From Apoderus coryli (taxonomy: Eukaryota > Arthropoda > Insecta > Coleoptera > Attelabidae): a stretch of DNA of 64,000 bases. Each line of letters opens with the position of its first letter. Position 1 is the stretch's first letter. The notes below the pieces were generated by a model. The model was not told the DNA's origin. It saw nothing but the letters and a program-made list of their open reading frames with translations, and searched no databases. This document shows positions 37,668 to 50,680 of the stretch, one piece after another. The stretch spans positions 14,384,001 to 14,448,000 of the forward strand of contig OU452210.1 in assembly GCA_911728435.2 (NCBI GenBank), read 5' to 3'. The position numbers and the translations under genes were made by a program.

Positions 37668-40610
37668 TCAGGTAATCAAATTATGACGTAAAATTCAAAC
37701 GCCAATTTTATTGGACGCATCAAAATATTTCGACAATACACTTTAACATTTGTAAATTTAGTTTATTATTATGGAATGTGATATACCTACTTATATATAT
37801 GGTTTTTAATTCTGAAGTTATTCTGAGTTCATGCTTAAAGTTATTTGAGTGAATATACAATCAAATACATTTTTAATTTCAATTGTTGTATAAAGGATAG
37901 GGATAACTTGGATGTTTTGCTACGAACTTACTATTTTAAAAGAAAAGGAGCTTTATAATTAGTTGAACTACTTATATATTGTTTCTTCTAAAGCTCATTA
38001 TATTAAATCCCTCAAACCAAAACTCACTCAGACACAGTTTCAATTCTTTCTTTTTCTTTTAAATTAACATTTAGGTGAATTGTCTTTTAATCAAGCCTCA
38101 AAATGAATAATAAAATATAATAATTGCATATCAAACACTTAAATAAATAAATAAAAATTAAATTATCACAAAGTAACTGTGTCTCTGTGTGTGCGTTGTA
38201 AATCGCTTACATATTAAGGATCAATATAATTTTTGGAAAAGTAGTTGAGCTAAGAAAACACTGCCAGGAAAAACGGGTGACAATTTTTTCTTTAGATGTT
38301 TATTTGTTCTTTTTGTAAATATGTATAAATCACTTAATACCTAGGTATTTATTATTAATAATATCTAAGTTCATATCAGAAAAAAAATCAATTAGTACCT
38401 ACTATTTATTGGTTCACTAAAAATTATAATACTACTTATTATAGACAAAATCACTTGCATTATAATTTTTAGATTTCCACCATAGCGATTAGAATACGTA
38501 GAGTAATATATGAATTCATTTCAGCTGGTATGTAGTTCTATAATTTTACATAACTGCAAATTGATTAGTTTCTTTCAGAGCATCTGTACAAAATGAGGAA
38601 AAACAGTTGTAGTACTAGTTTTAAATGTGAAAGAATAATAATTAATAATTTAAAAAATATACATTCCATCTTTTAAAAACTTAAAAGCTATGCTACAATA
38701 ATAATTGTTTAATATATTTGTTTTGTTTTTTGTAATTTAAAACAAATCACATAAATATTATTGTTTTCGTTGAATTTATTTATAAATTAAAAAATTGTAC
38801 ATAGAAATACGATTTAATAGTCAATATTTATTTAGTATATACATAGAACTAACTGTCAGTTAATAATTGTTAAAATATTACTATTTTTTTACAAAATGTA
38901 ATTGGGAGTAAAAACGTATTTTGAAGTCCTGAACGGGACAGGTATTTTTATTCATTAATTTATGAAATATTTTTTAATAATATTAGCACGCTGACACTTA
39001 TACTCCCAGTCATTTTCGAATAACTTATTATATGACAGTCCACATTTAAAGGCATTATATAGTACTTAAATATCACAACCCTGCATTAAATTTAAATTAG
39101 AACATAGCTAAATAAAAAAAACATTCCAAAAAACACATGATGATATTATATTCCCTAAATTTAATTTTATGAAAAATAATAGTTATTGTAAAAAAAAATG
39201 TACAAAATATTGCTTTAGTAAACCTTATTAATTTTTTTCTTAGATTTTTAAAGGAATTGAATAATGATATAACTATTACTTAGCGGAAAAATTATCATTG
39301 TTAATAAAAAAAAAAATAGCAATGTCCCACTATAGTTATTGAAATAAATAAATTAGATAGTATCGCTAAAGTTAACTCATTGTTTTTCTTTATGGTGATT
39401 TTATAGTAGGGGTAAAAAAGGCAGAGGATTTTTTGCAGAGAAATAAAACTATTGATATGTGATAAATAGATATTATATTTTAAATCTACATGATTGTGTT
39501 TTATCTTACATTAATTTCTATAATTTAAATATGTAGGTAAAAAATTCATCCACAGCCCCATTCTTTGATAATACTAAATTAAACTAAAAAACATTATTTA
39601 ATGGGATATGGTATTTTTTTAAACCCAAAAATGTTATAAAAAGTATCACAATCGGTTGGTTTTAGTTAATTAATATTTTTACTTAGTAAAACCTAACTTC
39701 TGCCAGAAAAATGATATTTTCTTACACACAAATTTACTATTTACAAAATTTAAATAAAACTAAAACTTATAAATTATTTATTATTAAATAATGGTTTAGG
39801 TCTATTTATATTATTAAAAAGGAACTATTCAACAGAAGTCTCTTTTTTTTGTAGTTTCTCTTTGTATACAATAGCAACGAGTAGGTACGTGAATTCGGTA
39901 AAATTTCCAGATTACCTACTTGGAAAAAATATATTTATATAAATACAATGTACTCCAAACCTTGAAATGCATTGTACTGTATAAATATGTTTAAGGGAGT
40001 TAACTATGTTATATCGCAAGTAATATACTTAGCTTTTCAAGCTAATAGTTTCGAAAGCATACATACAGGGTGCATCAATGATTTTTTCAAAAAATATAAT
40101 TTATTTTTCGTTGTATTACCCTGTAGGTATATATATACAATTAAAAATATATTATTTAATATCTGTTGTTTGTTGTTCATATTTATTTCTTGACATCAAA
40201 ATTGGAAAATCAAATTTAAATTAGAAGAGGGTATAATAATAGTTATACAGGGTGTTCTATAAATAATTTAATAGCAGATTTACATTATAAAAAAATATTG
40301 GTGTTAAGTCAAATTGAGTTTTGACTTAATTTCAATTTTTTGTTATAAATAATTTTGCTCCACAAGTAAACCGCAAAGATCAGAAGTAATATGATAGTAA
40401 TTTGTTTCTGTAGTATAGTAATAAATAGTATTGCGCACGTAAACGGTGATATGAGTATTTATATTCTGGTAATTAGTTGTGAACTTCTCCTGTATTTGAA
40501 AATGATTAAAATCGCAGTAAGAAAAAGTATAATTTAGGAGAGCTAGCATATATGAATTAATGAGTTAGTAGATAGATTAATAAATAATGTTTAGGCACCC
40601 ATAAAACTGG
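37668..40610. other. Gene-free AT-rich region between the RGS and glucuronyltransferase genes
   Basis: Very AT-rich, with homopolymer runs and no coding sequence. It includes one small inverted-repeat element (40064-40125) and an isolated ATACAGGGTGTTCTATAAAT at about 40245. No other structure was recognised. Confidence 0.45.
40064..40125. mobile_element. Miniature element with 8-bp inverted ends
   Basis: TACAGGGT at 40064-40071 and ACCCTGTA at 40118-40125, with TA-rich flanks. It is 62 bp long, with the same end sequence as other CAGGGTG repeats in the window. Probably an internally deleted member of that family. Confidence 0.4.
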
Positions 40611-43397
40611 TTAGACTAGAATTTTCTTGAGCGTTACTAAATTTGAACTGTTGTACTTTAACATGTCCAGAGGCAACGATGGTTCATTTTTCTTTGATTG
40701 CGTATGCCACACCAATATCTGTGAACAAATTATAACCATAAATTAACAAAGAACGTTCATTCCCATTCACAAACTTCTAGGTTTACCTTTGTGCAGTTGG
40801 AGGCCAAAAGTTCAATTTCGTTAGCCTCAAACGGTGCTAGCGCTTTCAGGAAACCATCCTCTTCAAAACCAGGCTTAAAAGGCATAACAGCTAATGGCCT
40901 TGATAATAAAAATTCTACAGATACAGCGAAACCAGCCATATCCACAGGAAATTTACGCCCGCCTATCCAGCCATCATAAAAACCAGCGAATTTGCCGTTT
41001 TTCACTATTGGGGTGCTCATTCCTGTTTTTGTAATCAACCCTACAGGAAACATAGACACCTTTTTCGTATATCTGATTTCACTAAACAATTCTAAGTCAT
41101 AACTATTATCGTCATCGGCAAAATAAAAAACACCATTCTTCGCATGTTCTCGTATCCATTCTAGACCTTTATTTCGATTGGAAACTCCTCGAGGTTTTGG
41201 TCCTTTCGTTTTATTTTTATATTGCTCTGGCATAGGTGCTAAAACACACAAAAAACTGTCATGTTGTGGTAATTAAGGCTTTCTGCACATTTTTATTATT
41301 ACCTATCGTGTAGTAATATTTAAGTCCGGACTTCTTTAAAATATCCTCAACAAGTTCATTGATGTGATATGCATCTTCAATCACTAACCATGTCAAATTT
41401 GGTACTAACATTAACGTGTGCGATAATCTTGTCATTTCAGCTAGCTGTTCAGGCCTTCGGTACGTTGGTGTTATAATGTAGAGTGGAGGAATGTCATTAG
41501 CACAGTTATTTGTTAATGTAACTTCACACTGAAAAAAAAAACAAAAAAAACCGGAATTGTTGTTAGTTAAACTTATTTTTTTTTCAGAATTTCTCGGTTT
41601 GACGGTGGGCCGATGACGAAACAAGGGAAAGTATCATTTAATTAAAAAATCTAGTTCATTTTTGCAGATAAATTTAATGAGCACCAAAATGCTTGGACAG
41701 ACTGTATATTCTCACGATTATTCTTCTTGTCAGACCACTACAGTGAAAAATCCAGTCAGAAAGGGTGAAATTTGATGAAATAAATATTTTTGTCAACAAA
41801 GTTTCAAATCTAATAGACTCGATAATAAAATATGGATGATTTACCATACCTAATCAAACCCTGTCAGACTTCAAGTTAGGGAGTGATGAGAGAGAGAACA
41901 GTCATTCAACAAATCTTCAAAGCTATTCTAAGAAGGATTTTACAATACTCGAATGCCGTGCAAACGTGTATAACTCGTATGTGTGCAAGTCTTTGGAGCC
42001 TATTTTTTTGTGAATGTATTGGATTGGATTTTGTGTAAAAACTTCCCGAATATTGATTTTGTTCAATAAACTTTACAACTAAGTATTAAATAAAATCTGT
42101 TGAGTATCTATTTTTAACTTTCTTGCGTAGTATAATCCTTCTAGACTCCGAAGTGAGCCTCAATCTTGGTGACACTAGATTTAAGTTAAGGCTGTGTGCA
42201 TATTTCAAAAATGTGTATTAGCATAAAGGACAGTGACGGCTTTAAGTAAATATATTTACTTATTTTTAATACTTACTCTGACAAATATTTTTTATATTGA
42301 ATAGTATTCTGGGAATTATATTATTGTTATTTTTAATTATATTTGTTTTAGGCAACAATTATTTGCATATCAAAATACTACCATCAACAATTAAATTGAA
42401 ACAATGACTGATTAGATAATATAAAATTTAGAATTTCAATAAATCCACAAAAAAAAACATTATCGTATCTGTAACGTTACTACTGTTAAAAGGTTATACA
42501 ATTCCACACTTGAAAAACGAGCACAAAGGAATTCATAACAAGATATTTATGCATTTACAAATAATTGTTTACTGCGGTTTTTTAAAATTGAAGGACAGTT
42601 TCGATATATTGAATTTTACAATATTTTTCGAACAAGATCAAAACATTCACAGCAAAATAAACTTTAAGTATAGGTTCTAGCTGTTCTTAAATATGAATAT
42701 GCCGAAACTCTTATTAAGCTGTTTTTACTGCTACAGTACTTACAGTAAAATGGCTGAATTTTCTTCCCGCGAGATCATTTGGTAAATCGCTTTGTGTTTC
42801 CTGTGTATATGGAGTGTAAACATGATATTGGACAAATAAAATTGTTGCACATACGAACACTACAAGGTATAATTTCATAGGAATCCTCATTATGCTTGTA
42901 GCTATCTCGTGCTGAAAAGAAAACCAAAAATACTAAAACTAACCAACACAATAAAACGAAGCTTTAATGCTAATCGGAAAAGTTGGTGAAAATATCTTAA
43001 AAATTAATAAATAAGGGTTCTTACACATAAAGAAAACATTTTTAAACATTTTTCGTTATAAACAAACAAATGGTTTGTCAAGTACTATGGACGATATTTT
43101 ACTATCTCACTAAAATAGCTTATCAAAATTAACACTGTAATGCTTTTTTAGTTTCCTGTTCAAATTCTTATTTAATACCTAATGCATTACAGGAAGCGCA
43201 CTATATTATTTCCAATGGAAACATCATTTAAAAAAATATTTTCAAATTCCGTAGTAATGCAATCAATTAAAAGATTATTTATCGAGATTTGATAATAACA
43301 AATAGCTTTAAAATTGCGTACTTACGACAATTTTCGATAAACTTGGTTTAGTCTTATAATAATCGAAATTCTATGCACTTACCATCGCTGAATGCAT
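40611..43397 (-). CDS. GT43 beta-1,3-glucuronyltransferase (GlcAT-P/S type)
   Basis: Golgi type II enzyme that transfers glucuronic acid from UDP-GlcA to galactose on glycoproteins, glycolipids or the proteoglycan linker. Five exons in phase: 43383-43397, 42744-42911, 41303-41528, 40787-41238, 40611-40718; 322 residues. A short cytoplasmic stretch (about 18 residues) and one membrane anchor (LYLVVFVCATILFVQY) precede a short stem and the catalytic domain: PPLYIITPTYRRPEQLAEMT (donor binding), KPRGVSNRNKGLEWI, the FADDDNSYD metal-binding DXD, PVDMAGFAVS, PGFEEDGFLKAL (catalytic Glu) and NCTKILVWHTQ. The EEDGFLKAL region and short C-terminal tail look more like insect GlcAT-P/GlcAT-S than GlcAT-I; this subtype call is tentative. 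The first coding exon is only 15 bases (MHSAM), and a second in-frame Met in exon 2 could also start translation. All residues expected for activity are present. Confidence 0.9.
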
Positions 43398-43908
43398 TTT
43401 CGTGTGAATTTAATAATTGAAAATTTAAATAAATTTAACGTGGATATTTTCTGATATTCCCAGCATCCTTATTTGCACCCCATGACATGGTTGATGAAAA
43501 CTACATAGTATTGTTTTACCAAATTAAATTTTGATTTCCTTATCATATTTACTTATCTTATCTATAAAATTATTTATGGTTCATTTATTTTTCGACGTGT
43601 TTAGGATTAGGAACCTCATGTTGCAGACATAAGGTGCGTTTAACGAAACCAATTTTTAATAATAATCTAACAATACAACTAGTAAATTTCTAACTAAATT
43701 GAGACACAACTTCGTCGATCCAGATTTGTATATATTTTTCAAAATAGCTTCCAGTTGAGCAACGTTGTGACCATTATAATCCTCTACAGGTTGAACTTAA
43801 ATCTGTATGCAAAATTTTTCATAAAGCGGGTAGACAAAAGTTGATGTTGAGCATAATGCACAACCTTAATTCTACGTCTTCATGGATTCTCCAATTAATC
43901 GCTCTAAT

Positions 43909-44957
43909 AATAATAATAGTATTTATTGGCCATCATAAGGTATAACAAATTTATACATTGGCAAGTCTACAATATTATGATACAGCCAACTAAAGGTTAA
44001 ATAAAATAATAAATAATATACAGTACCTATACAGATAAACGGACACGTTAAAAATACAAACAGAAATAACAAACAAGAACAAAAAGTGTCAACAATTTAA
44101 AATAATGTTGTGTTATTGCAGTGCATCTATGAACTCTTGCACACTATAAAATGTACCGTCAATAAAAAATGTCTTTAGTTCATACTTAAATCTTCTCTCG
44201 GTCTGACAGGTCCTTAAGTCCTCAGGAAGTAAATTGTAAAAAAAAAACAGCCCGCATATGATAGTGACTTCTTATAGAATTCAAACCTAGGACGCGGTAA
44301 GTACAACCTATCTCTTCCTCTGGTTGGATAATCATGATTACTGCCACAGGTGGGAGTCAGATGTTTGCTTTTAAAAATATCAGACAACAACTTATACAAC
44401 TAAATGGATGGGACGGTGAGTAATTTATTGGCTCTAAATGCCTCCCGACAGCTGCCTCTATAGGGAATGCCAAAAATACATCGGATTGCCCGTTTTTGCA
44501 GAATAAAAATTCTGAGAGCTTCAGTGCACCTACCCCAGACCACTATATTATATGCAATTGCTGAGTAAATCATAGCACAGTAAACCGAGAGCAACGACTT
44601 CACGCACATAAACCTTTTGCCACATAATCTCTCAACATGTTCCGCCCAGCTCAACGTCGGATCCACTATCACCCCCAATAGGCTAGCTGAATCTGAAAAA
44701 GCTAACTGATTGTTTTCAAAGTTTACATTAAAATTTTGTGTTATATGTCTTCTGAAGTTCAGGGTCTTTGTTTTATTATAGTTTATCATTAGGCGGTTTT
44801 TCCGACACCATGTGTGAAATTCATTGAGGGTTTGATTAATTTTATGTTTCAGTGCCTCGAGATTTTTGTCAGAGAGCAAAATCGTGGTATCGTCAGCGTA
44901 CATATAGACATGACCATGCGTGATATTTGCTGGTAGATCATTCACATAGAGCACGTG
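43909..44957 (-). mobile_element. 5'-truncated non-LTR retrotransposon (reverse transcriptase end)
   Basis: Minus strand 44954-44400 encodes YVNDLPANITHGHVYMYADD, the YADD catalytic box of reverse transcriptase, then WCRKNRLMINYNKTKTLNF and LLGVIVDPTLSWAEHVERLC. The frame continues after one stop/shift at about 44400 with the usual C-terminal NHDYPTRGRDRLYLPRPRFE and a degenerate end. The 3' end is a (TAA)n run at about 43909-43921 on +. Homology begins abruptly at about 44957, so about two thirds of the element is missing. Clade is not certain (Jockey/I-like). Confidence 0.8.
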
Positions 44958-47110
44958 TTGCTCGATGAGTTTCTTCGACTAAACTACGTTTTTCAAAATA
45001 AATTTGAACAATTAGCAGCTGCTTTAGCCCAAACCAATTTACGGTTTTCCGTCTCAAAAAATAAAACGTGGGAAACGAAAAATGGACGGATTTCCAAAAA
45101 ACCCCAAAATTTTTGAAAAATACGTCAAAGGTAAGACCAAAACAATTAAAACAATTTTATTGAAAACGCAAGGGTATGTTTTATTGATAATAAAAGACTT
45201 TTTTAGTTATAAAATTTGATAAAACGTCTTATGCTTGTAGAATTGAAAAACTTTTTCATAGATTTTATATCATGAGTGCAAATCTTTGTTTTTAAGTTTT
45301 AAAAGTTTTATGCAGTTTTGAGGAAAGTTCGTTGGGTTTATTTAATCTTAAAGGAAAACTTTTTGAGCTGCAAAAAATATAATTTAAAACTTACTTGAAT
45401 AACGTAAAATAATAATAAAGTTTCATGATTATGATTACTCACGTAAAAAGTATTAAAAACATTCATCACGTTAAACAATAGACACACTATATAGGTAAGT
45501 TCTATAATAAAGTAAATAATTACTAGAAAAATCAATATTTTGCTGCAAACTTTGCAGCTGATAAAACGTCTCGTAGATAATAAACTTATATTTATTTAAA
45601 TACACTGCTAAATTTGTTGCTATTATTCAAAAATTGAGTGTATTCTCTCCATCCCTGATTTGGATTCCTGCGGTTTGCTGGGTATTCTAAATCAAAATTT
45701 TTAAGGGTGAATCAGTGGCCAGCGACATTTTCAAATGCAATAACGGTATAATTTTGACATTTTTGGATTCGATATATACAAATATACTATACTACCGAGT
45801 AGACTACTGTTTGAAATAAAATGCAAATAACAATTTATTTGTTCCGTCTTAATTAAGTGCAATAATTGGTTAAATAAACGAGGTAGAGGCTTGAAATTTA
45901 GATAAGAGTTAGACAAATAAATTGGTAGTGTTGTATAGATATATACTGTGTCCCAAAATAATAATGTGTTTACGAAATAATTTTTTAGAGCGTTTTCAAT
46001 ATCAATTCAAGTTAGTTAGATAAAATTGAACATTATACGTGTATTTTGCTATCAATCTAATGGAACTTATCACAGACCTATTAATAGTTATCAGCCACTA
46101 CCTAATTATCTTTTTTATTTATAAACAACAGTTAAGGATTGGATAATCGCACGTTTATAAAAATATTTAATCGCAAAATTACGAAGAAAAAATGTACAAT
46201 TTAATGGGGAAATCAGGGATATTCAACACTATACACCACTTATAAATCGCTATCTAAGTAATATGTTTGTTTAACAAATACTCAAAGCTTCCGTGAAGTG
46301 ACTGTATAAAATTATTTTCTGTTAATGATAGAATGATAGAAGATTGTGATTTAGATTTGCTTGGGATTTCCCTATTGGATTTGTCGCGTATGATGGATGC
46401 ACCTTTCTCAATAATTGTCATGTAGACTTCTAATAATTGCTGCTATTCAAATTAAAACCGGAAAGGCATATGATACTCACATGGGACTAAGAAATTAATA
46501 GACGTAGAATTTTGTAATGATATATTCTAAGAGATTCTCTATGGACCGAGGCAAATGATAAACTGTGTAAGGCTTTCGCGGCCGTTTTTCCGCTGGTAGG
46601 AACGAATTATTTATGGTGGATTTTAGAGATCTTCGTTGCAGCATTTTATCATTCGATAATAAACTTAGATTACAGCTTTTCATTCAAGTGTTTTGGATGT
46701 GGTTTCTATGATGAGTTCTCCTTAGTTACCAAGAACCAGAAGTTGATTGTAAAAAGTGATATCATTTTTGATTTACGTTAATAAAACAGCTGTTAGGTAC
46801 CTACACCTACCCCCGAAACGTTTTTTGACAGACACAATATATATTCTTATACTTAAAAACTAAAACTTACCCATGAACATGATAAATATAACTAAAACTA
46901 TTATCTATTCTCCGACTAATTGTCATTGCTAACATTGTTACAAATATTGCTTTTGCCAAACTATCCTGCTAAGGTACTAAAGTAGACTGATTTTTATTTT
47001 CCTAAACTAAACCACAACATTTTTATTTTATATTATAAAAATATAAGAAGAATCTAATGGTTTATTATAATAAATACGTGGAATATTGTTTTAAAAGATA
47101 TCACACTTCT
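44958..47110. other. Gene-poor region
   Basis: A plus-strand frame at 44951-45117 (HVLLDEFLRLNYVFQNKFEQ) starts at the retrotransposon junction, is short and unrecognised. A sequence like a transposon end, CTGTGTCCCAAAATAATAA, lies at about 45945. Otherwise AT-rich with nothing identifiable. Confidence 0.35.
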
Positions 47111-47119
47111 GTGTTTATA

Positions 47120-47575
47120 ATACACCGACATACACCAAGGGGTGGTGGATACACATTTTGCACCCCTTTACGTGTTTTATGTATATAGTTGCTGACAACC
47201 AACCCTTACGCAGCGCCATATATTGGAATCCTAATGAACTATACAAAGCCTAGATTCCTGTATAAAGGGTGGTGGTTATGGTCCCTACTCTTTAACATCC
47301 CCTGGTCAATAAAGTAGGGTAGCGTCACCTATACGAGATAATAAAAAGTGTTTAGGAAATAAGTTTGTTGTAGATGGATTTTAATAAGGGTTGTTTTTAG
47401 TTTGAAACTTGAATCGTAGATGTGGTGGAAGGGCAAAAAGAAAAATAAAATTATTTGTAAAGGTTCGATTTTATAAATGTGCTACTTTAAAAACTCAATA
47501 ACTTTTCTTCTTAAAATCACCTAACGATTCACACCCTTAAGGATCAGCATCTTATTCTGAAACACCCTGTACATA
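47120..47575. repeat. Dispersed repeat rich in AGGGGTGGTGG and CACCCT words
   Basis: Contains AAGGGGTGGTGGATACACAT (about 47138), AAAGGGTGGTGGTTATGG (about 47264) and, at its right edge, TGAAACACCCTGTACATA (about 47560), which is the reverse complement of the CAGGGTGT end seen elsewhere. More GC than its surroundings. Looks like a degenerate non-autonomous transposon, limits approximate. Confidence 0.35.
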
Positions 47576-47610
47576 TATGTCTCCAAGAACATTCGTCACA
47601 CTGAAGCTAT

Positions 47611-47652
47611 GCCATAGATGTTTCGGATCCTACAGGTTCCATCATCAGTGGC
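47611..47652 (-). ncRNA. Hammerhead-ribozyme-like motif, copy 5 (best stem II)
   Basis: Minus strand: stem I strand GCCA, core CTGATGA, stem II GGAACC/GGATCC closing a TGTA loop (five of six pairs), GAAA, CATCTA, then TGGC pairing with GCCA. Both cores are intact and the cleavage triplet CTA obeys the NUH rule. The stem III G is changed to C, which removes one of its two pairs. Of the copies here this is the most likely to retain some activity. Confidence 0.65.
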
Positions 47653-47659
47653 TTGCAAT

Positions 47660-50480
47660 ACCTTTTATAAATTGCTTATATGGAAAAAATAGCGAAATTT
47701 AATTTATTTTCAAAATTATTTGTATTATTTTTAACTTGTACAATCTGCACACTTATTTTCAAAACAATTCACTTGATTCAGAAGAGTTATAGAATTCAAA
47801 CACCTTTTAAATGGTGTTTTCAAAAGTAATTTAACTTTAGCCATTTTCGGGAATTTTTGAAAAAAACGTTTTTATGCAATTTTAGTAGTTTTTATTTATT
47901 TTTACAGAGATAAGAAGCATTTTCTCATTGTTACTTTTTGAGGAGATAAAAATAGCGTTTGCAAATTTTCACTACGACTACGTTTTTGAAAAACCGTTAT
48001 CAATTTCGTTTTTTTAAAAACGACCTTGGATTTTTTATTGATAAAGTTAAAGCCATAGTTTGGCACTTATTTTGCGGTAAACATTCATTTGAGAAAGGCG
48101 TTCTTTAATAACTTCAAAAAAACACAAAAATTTCAACTAGATTTAAAAAACCGCGTACGGAGACAGAAATAAATTGTCAAATAATAATAAATAATTGTGA
48201 GTAACGACGAAAGAATATTTTTGCTAAACCTACTACTCTGCATTCAGTGAGTTAAATGCCAAACTATGATGCTAAAAGTACTGAAAACTTATTTAAACCA
48301 TTACGTGCGTGATATACCACCTATATTTGAATTGAAAATGGCTTTAAATTTAACAATAAAAAATCGAGGGCCGTATTTTCAAAAACGAAACGTCGTAGTG
48401 AAATTTTGTAAGTGCATTTCATATTTTTATATCTTTAAAAATAATGTCAGAAATAAATAAAAACTAAAATCGCAAAAAATAAATTATAATTTTTAAAAAC
48501 TACTTGAATGAATTCTAGCGTAATAATTCTCTATATTTTTTCCATAGCTATAAATCTATGAATCAACTCAAAAGGTGCGAAAACACCTGTGCTTTCCCGT
48601 GGTGTTAAAAGGACGCTCCGGAAAATAGAATACCGAGGATCAGAGTTTAATATGTCGACAACGCAACATTCAATTCACACTTGAACACCTCTCAACAATG
48701 TTTTTACAGTTCAACTAATACCTAACGAGGATTGTCATGTTTTGTTGCTATAGTAACAATATACATATATTTTGGAACACGATGCTCAGGCGGTAATTTA
48801 GATCATGCTTACTTATTTCATTATAAACAGTAGCTTTAACCTATAGTGCTGAATGAATTGAATATGCTATTCTAATAACTTCTTCAGCAATACAATCAGG
48901 GGGTGGGTATGGACTCATTATTAAAGAAATTTAGATAATACGACCTCGTCTTTGAGTTGCTTGGACAATGGCGGAGAGTTATGGGGTGCATTTGATGTAC
49001 TTACATTATAAATAAACATTTGATGAAGTATATACTGAAATGGTTTTAGACCCTGTTTTTAAATTTGATGATAGTCATACTATTTGGTAGGTATACATTT
49101 TAGGTATGAAAAAAAAACCAAAACTTACCATTGTTGTGTTTTATATCAACCAGAGTAGTAAATACTACGATATTAAAATCAATACATATAAACTGAAATG
49201 CCACATACAAATTAAAAAATATTGTGCCGTCACATAACACATATTAAATCGTAACTTTTTATTATGCCCCACGTCAACATATTCGATAAATTTTCCTAAC
49301 TATATAAAAACGATGCTATAATTTTTATAATGGCATAGTTAGTTTCCATTTTTATTCTACTTTAAATTAAACTAGCTAATAGGACTTCCTAAGGATTGCA
49401 GAATCAACGTTTAGTTAGTTTAGGGTTGTGATTTTATTTGTCTCGAAAGAAAGGCGAAATTGTTTAAAATATAGTGGATCAATTTTTGCAAAATATATAT
49501 GATTGTTATCGGGACCAAGGTAGGTAGATTGCTCTCCGTACATTTGCTAAATTTTCTTTTAACTCTTCTTAGGCATATGTGTGTTATTTCACTGAAACAT
49601 TGTCGTAAAAGATAGGAACTTATCTTAGCATTTTCCAAGCATTATTAGCAATATTAATTAATTTTTAGACTATCTAACTCGCGATAAAAACAGCTGTAAT
49701 ATGTGTTTAAATAAAGCCATTTATTATCATTATATATAGTTGAAATAAGTAAAGTGAATAAATAAATAATTGCAATTGCTCAAATGAAGTCAAATTGTAA
49801 AATAAAAAAAGAAAAAGTTGATTAAAATATAAAATTATATATTATTGATTGCCAGAAGGGGGTTTAAAACCTTGAATTAAATGAATTGTTTGGATATTTA
49901 TTTAAGAATAAAAATGTACTAATTTTAAATATTGATTGTTCCTTCTCCAAAATCCGCAATCTAATGTTCTCTTTTACTTTCGGGAAACATAATTATACAA
50001 AGCAAACTTATGTGTTGTATTTACTATATATTCTCTATAATTGGAAGTTATTGAAGATAACTTGAAAAATGGTATAATAGCCACTGGGGTTTATACTACT
50101 ATACAGGACAAGACGGATGTTTGCTTGATCAACCGTAACAATTTGTTGGTTGATCCTTTTCAAGTATATTTCACCTTGGGGTTAGTACTTTATAAACAAA
50201 CTAAATAACCTTATAAATCCTATGAATGGCTTAAAATATTTGCTTTTGCCGAATCGCCAGCTATTGTTATGTCTCTACGATTTATGCAATGAACTGTAGA
50301 CGATTGAAACATTTTTAGATAGATATCTTTAATAAATAAATATTGATCGCTGTTGCGTTTATTTCGAACCAATTATAAAAAGATCTAAAATGGACTATTT
50401 GAACCAATTTTATGCCCCTAAATGATATTCAAATGGCATCACGTCAACAAGGAATGAAATTATTGATATTGAAATTCCTT
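47660..50480. other. Gene-poor region
   Basis: AT-rich, several short unconvincing frames, no gene recognised. Sequence of mixed composition around 47820-48180 has complementary words (for example AACGTTTTTGAAAAA-like blocks on both strands), which suggests a degenerate foldback, but arms could not be aligned with confidence. Confidence 0.35.
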
Positions 50481-50490
50481 TCGATCCACA

Positions 50491-50680
50491 GGAATGGCGA
50501 TCATGTCCACATCGAAAATAATATCGGCTAGAAGTTTTGCCAAGACTGTCGCTGTACCTAGTCCTCTACGTAAGCCTGATTGACATGATGATAGTAAGCT
50601 TAGGCCTCAAATCAGAAAAATCCTTTGCTACAGACGCCTGAAAGATGTAGAACAGCTTTTTCCCAATTAAGTAAGTTTAT
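50491..50680 (-). mobile_element. Degenerate non-LTR reverse transcriptase fragment with internal deletion
   Basis: Minus strand 50582-50491 reads QSGLRRGLGTATVLAKLLAD, matching the conserved SGFRxGxSTxTALLKLxDDI block of Jockey/I-type reverse transcriptases. Just upstream (about 50680-50600) another frame reads KAVLHLSGVCSKG then FSDLRPK, matching the preceding 'S.DLRPIS' block. The roughly 40 residues that normally separate the blocks are missing. Stop codons and frame changes show it is dead. Confidence 0.55.

Noticed and set aside
44951..45117. Plus-strand frame HVLLDEFLRLNYVFQ and so on at the retrotransposon junction
   Set aside because: Looks moderately protein-like but is short, starts at the junction, has no splice support and no family I recognise.
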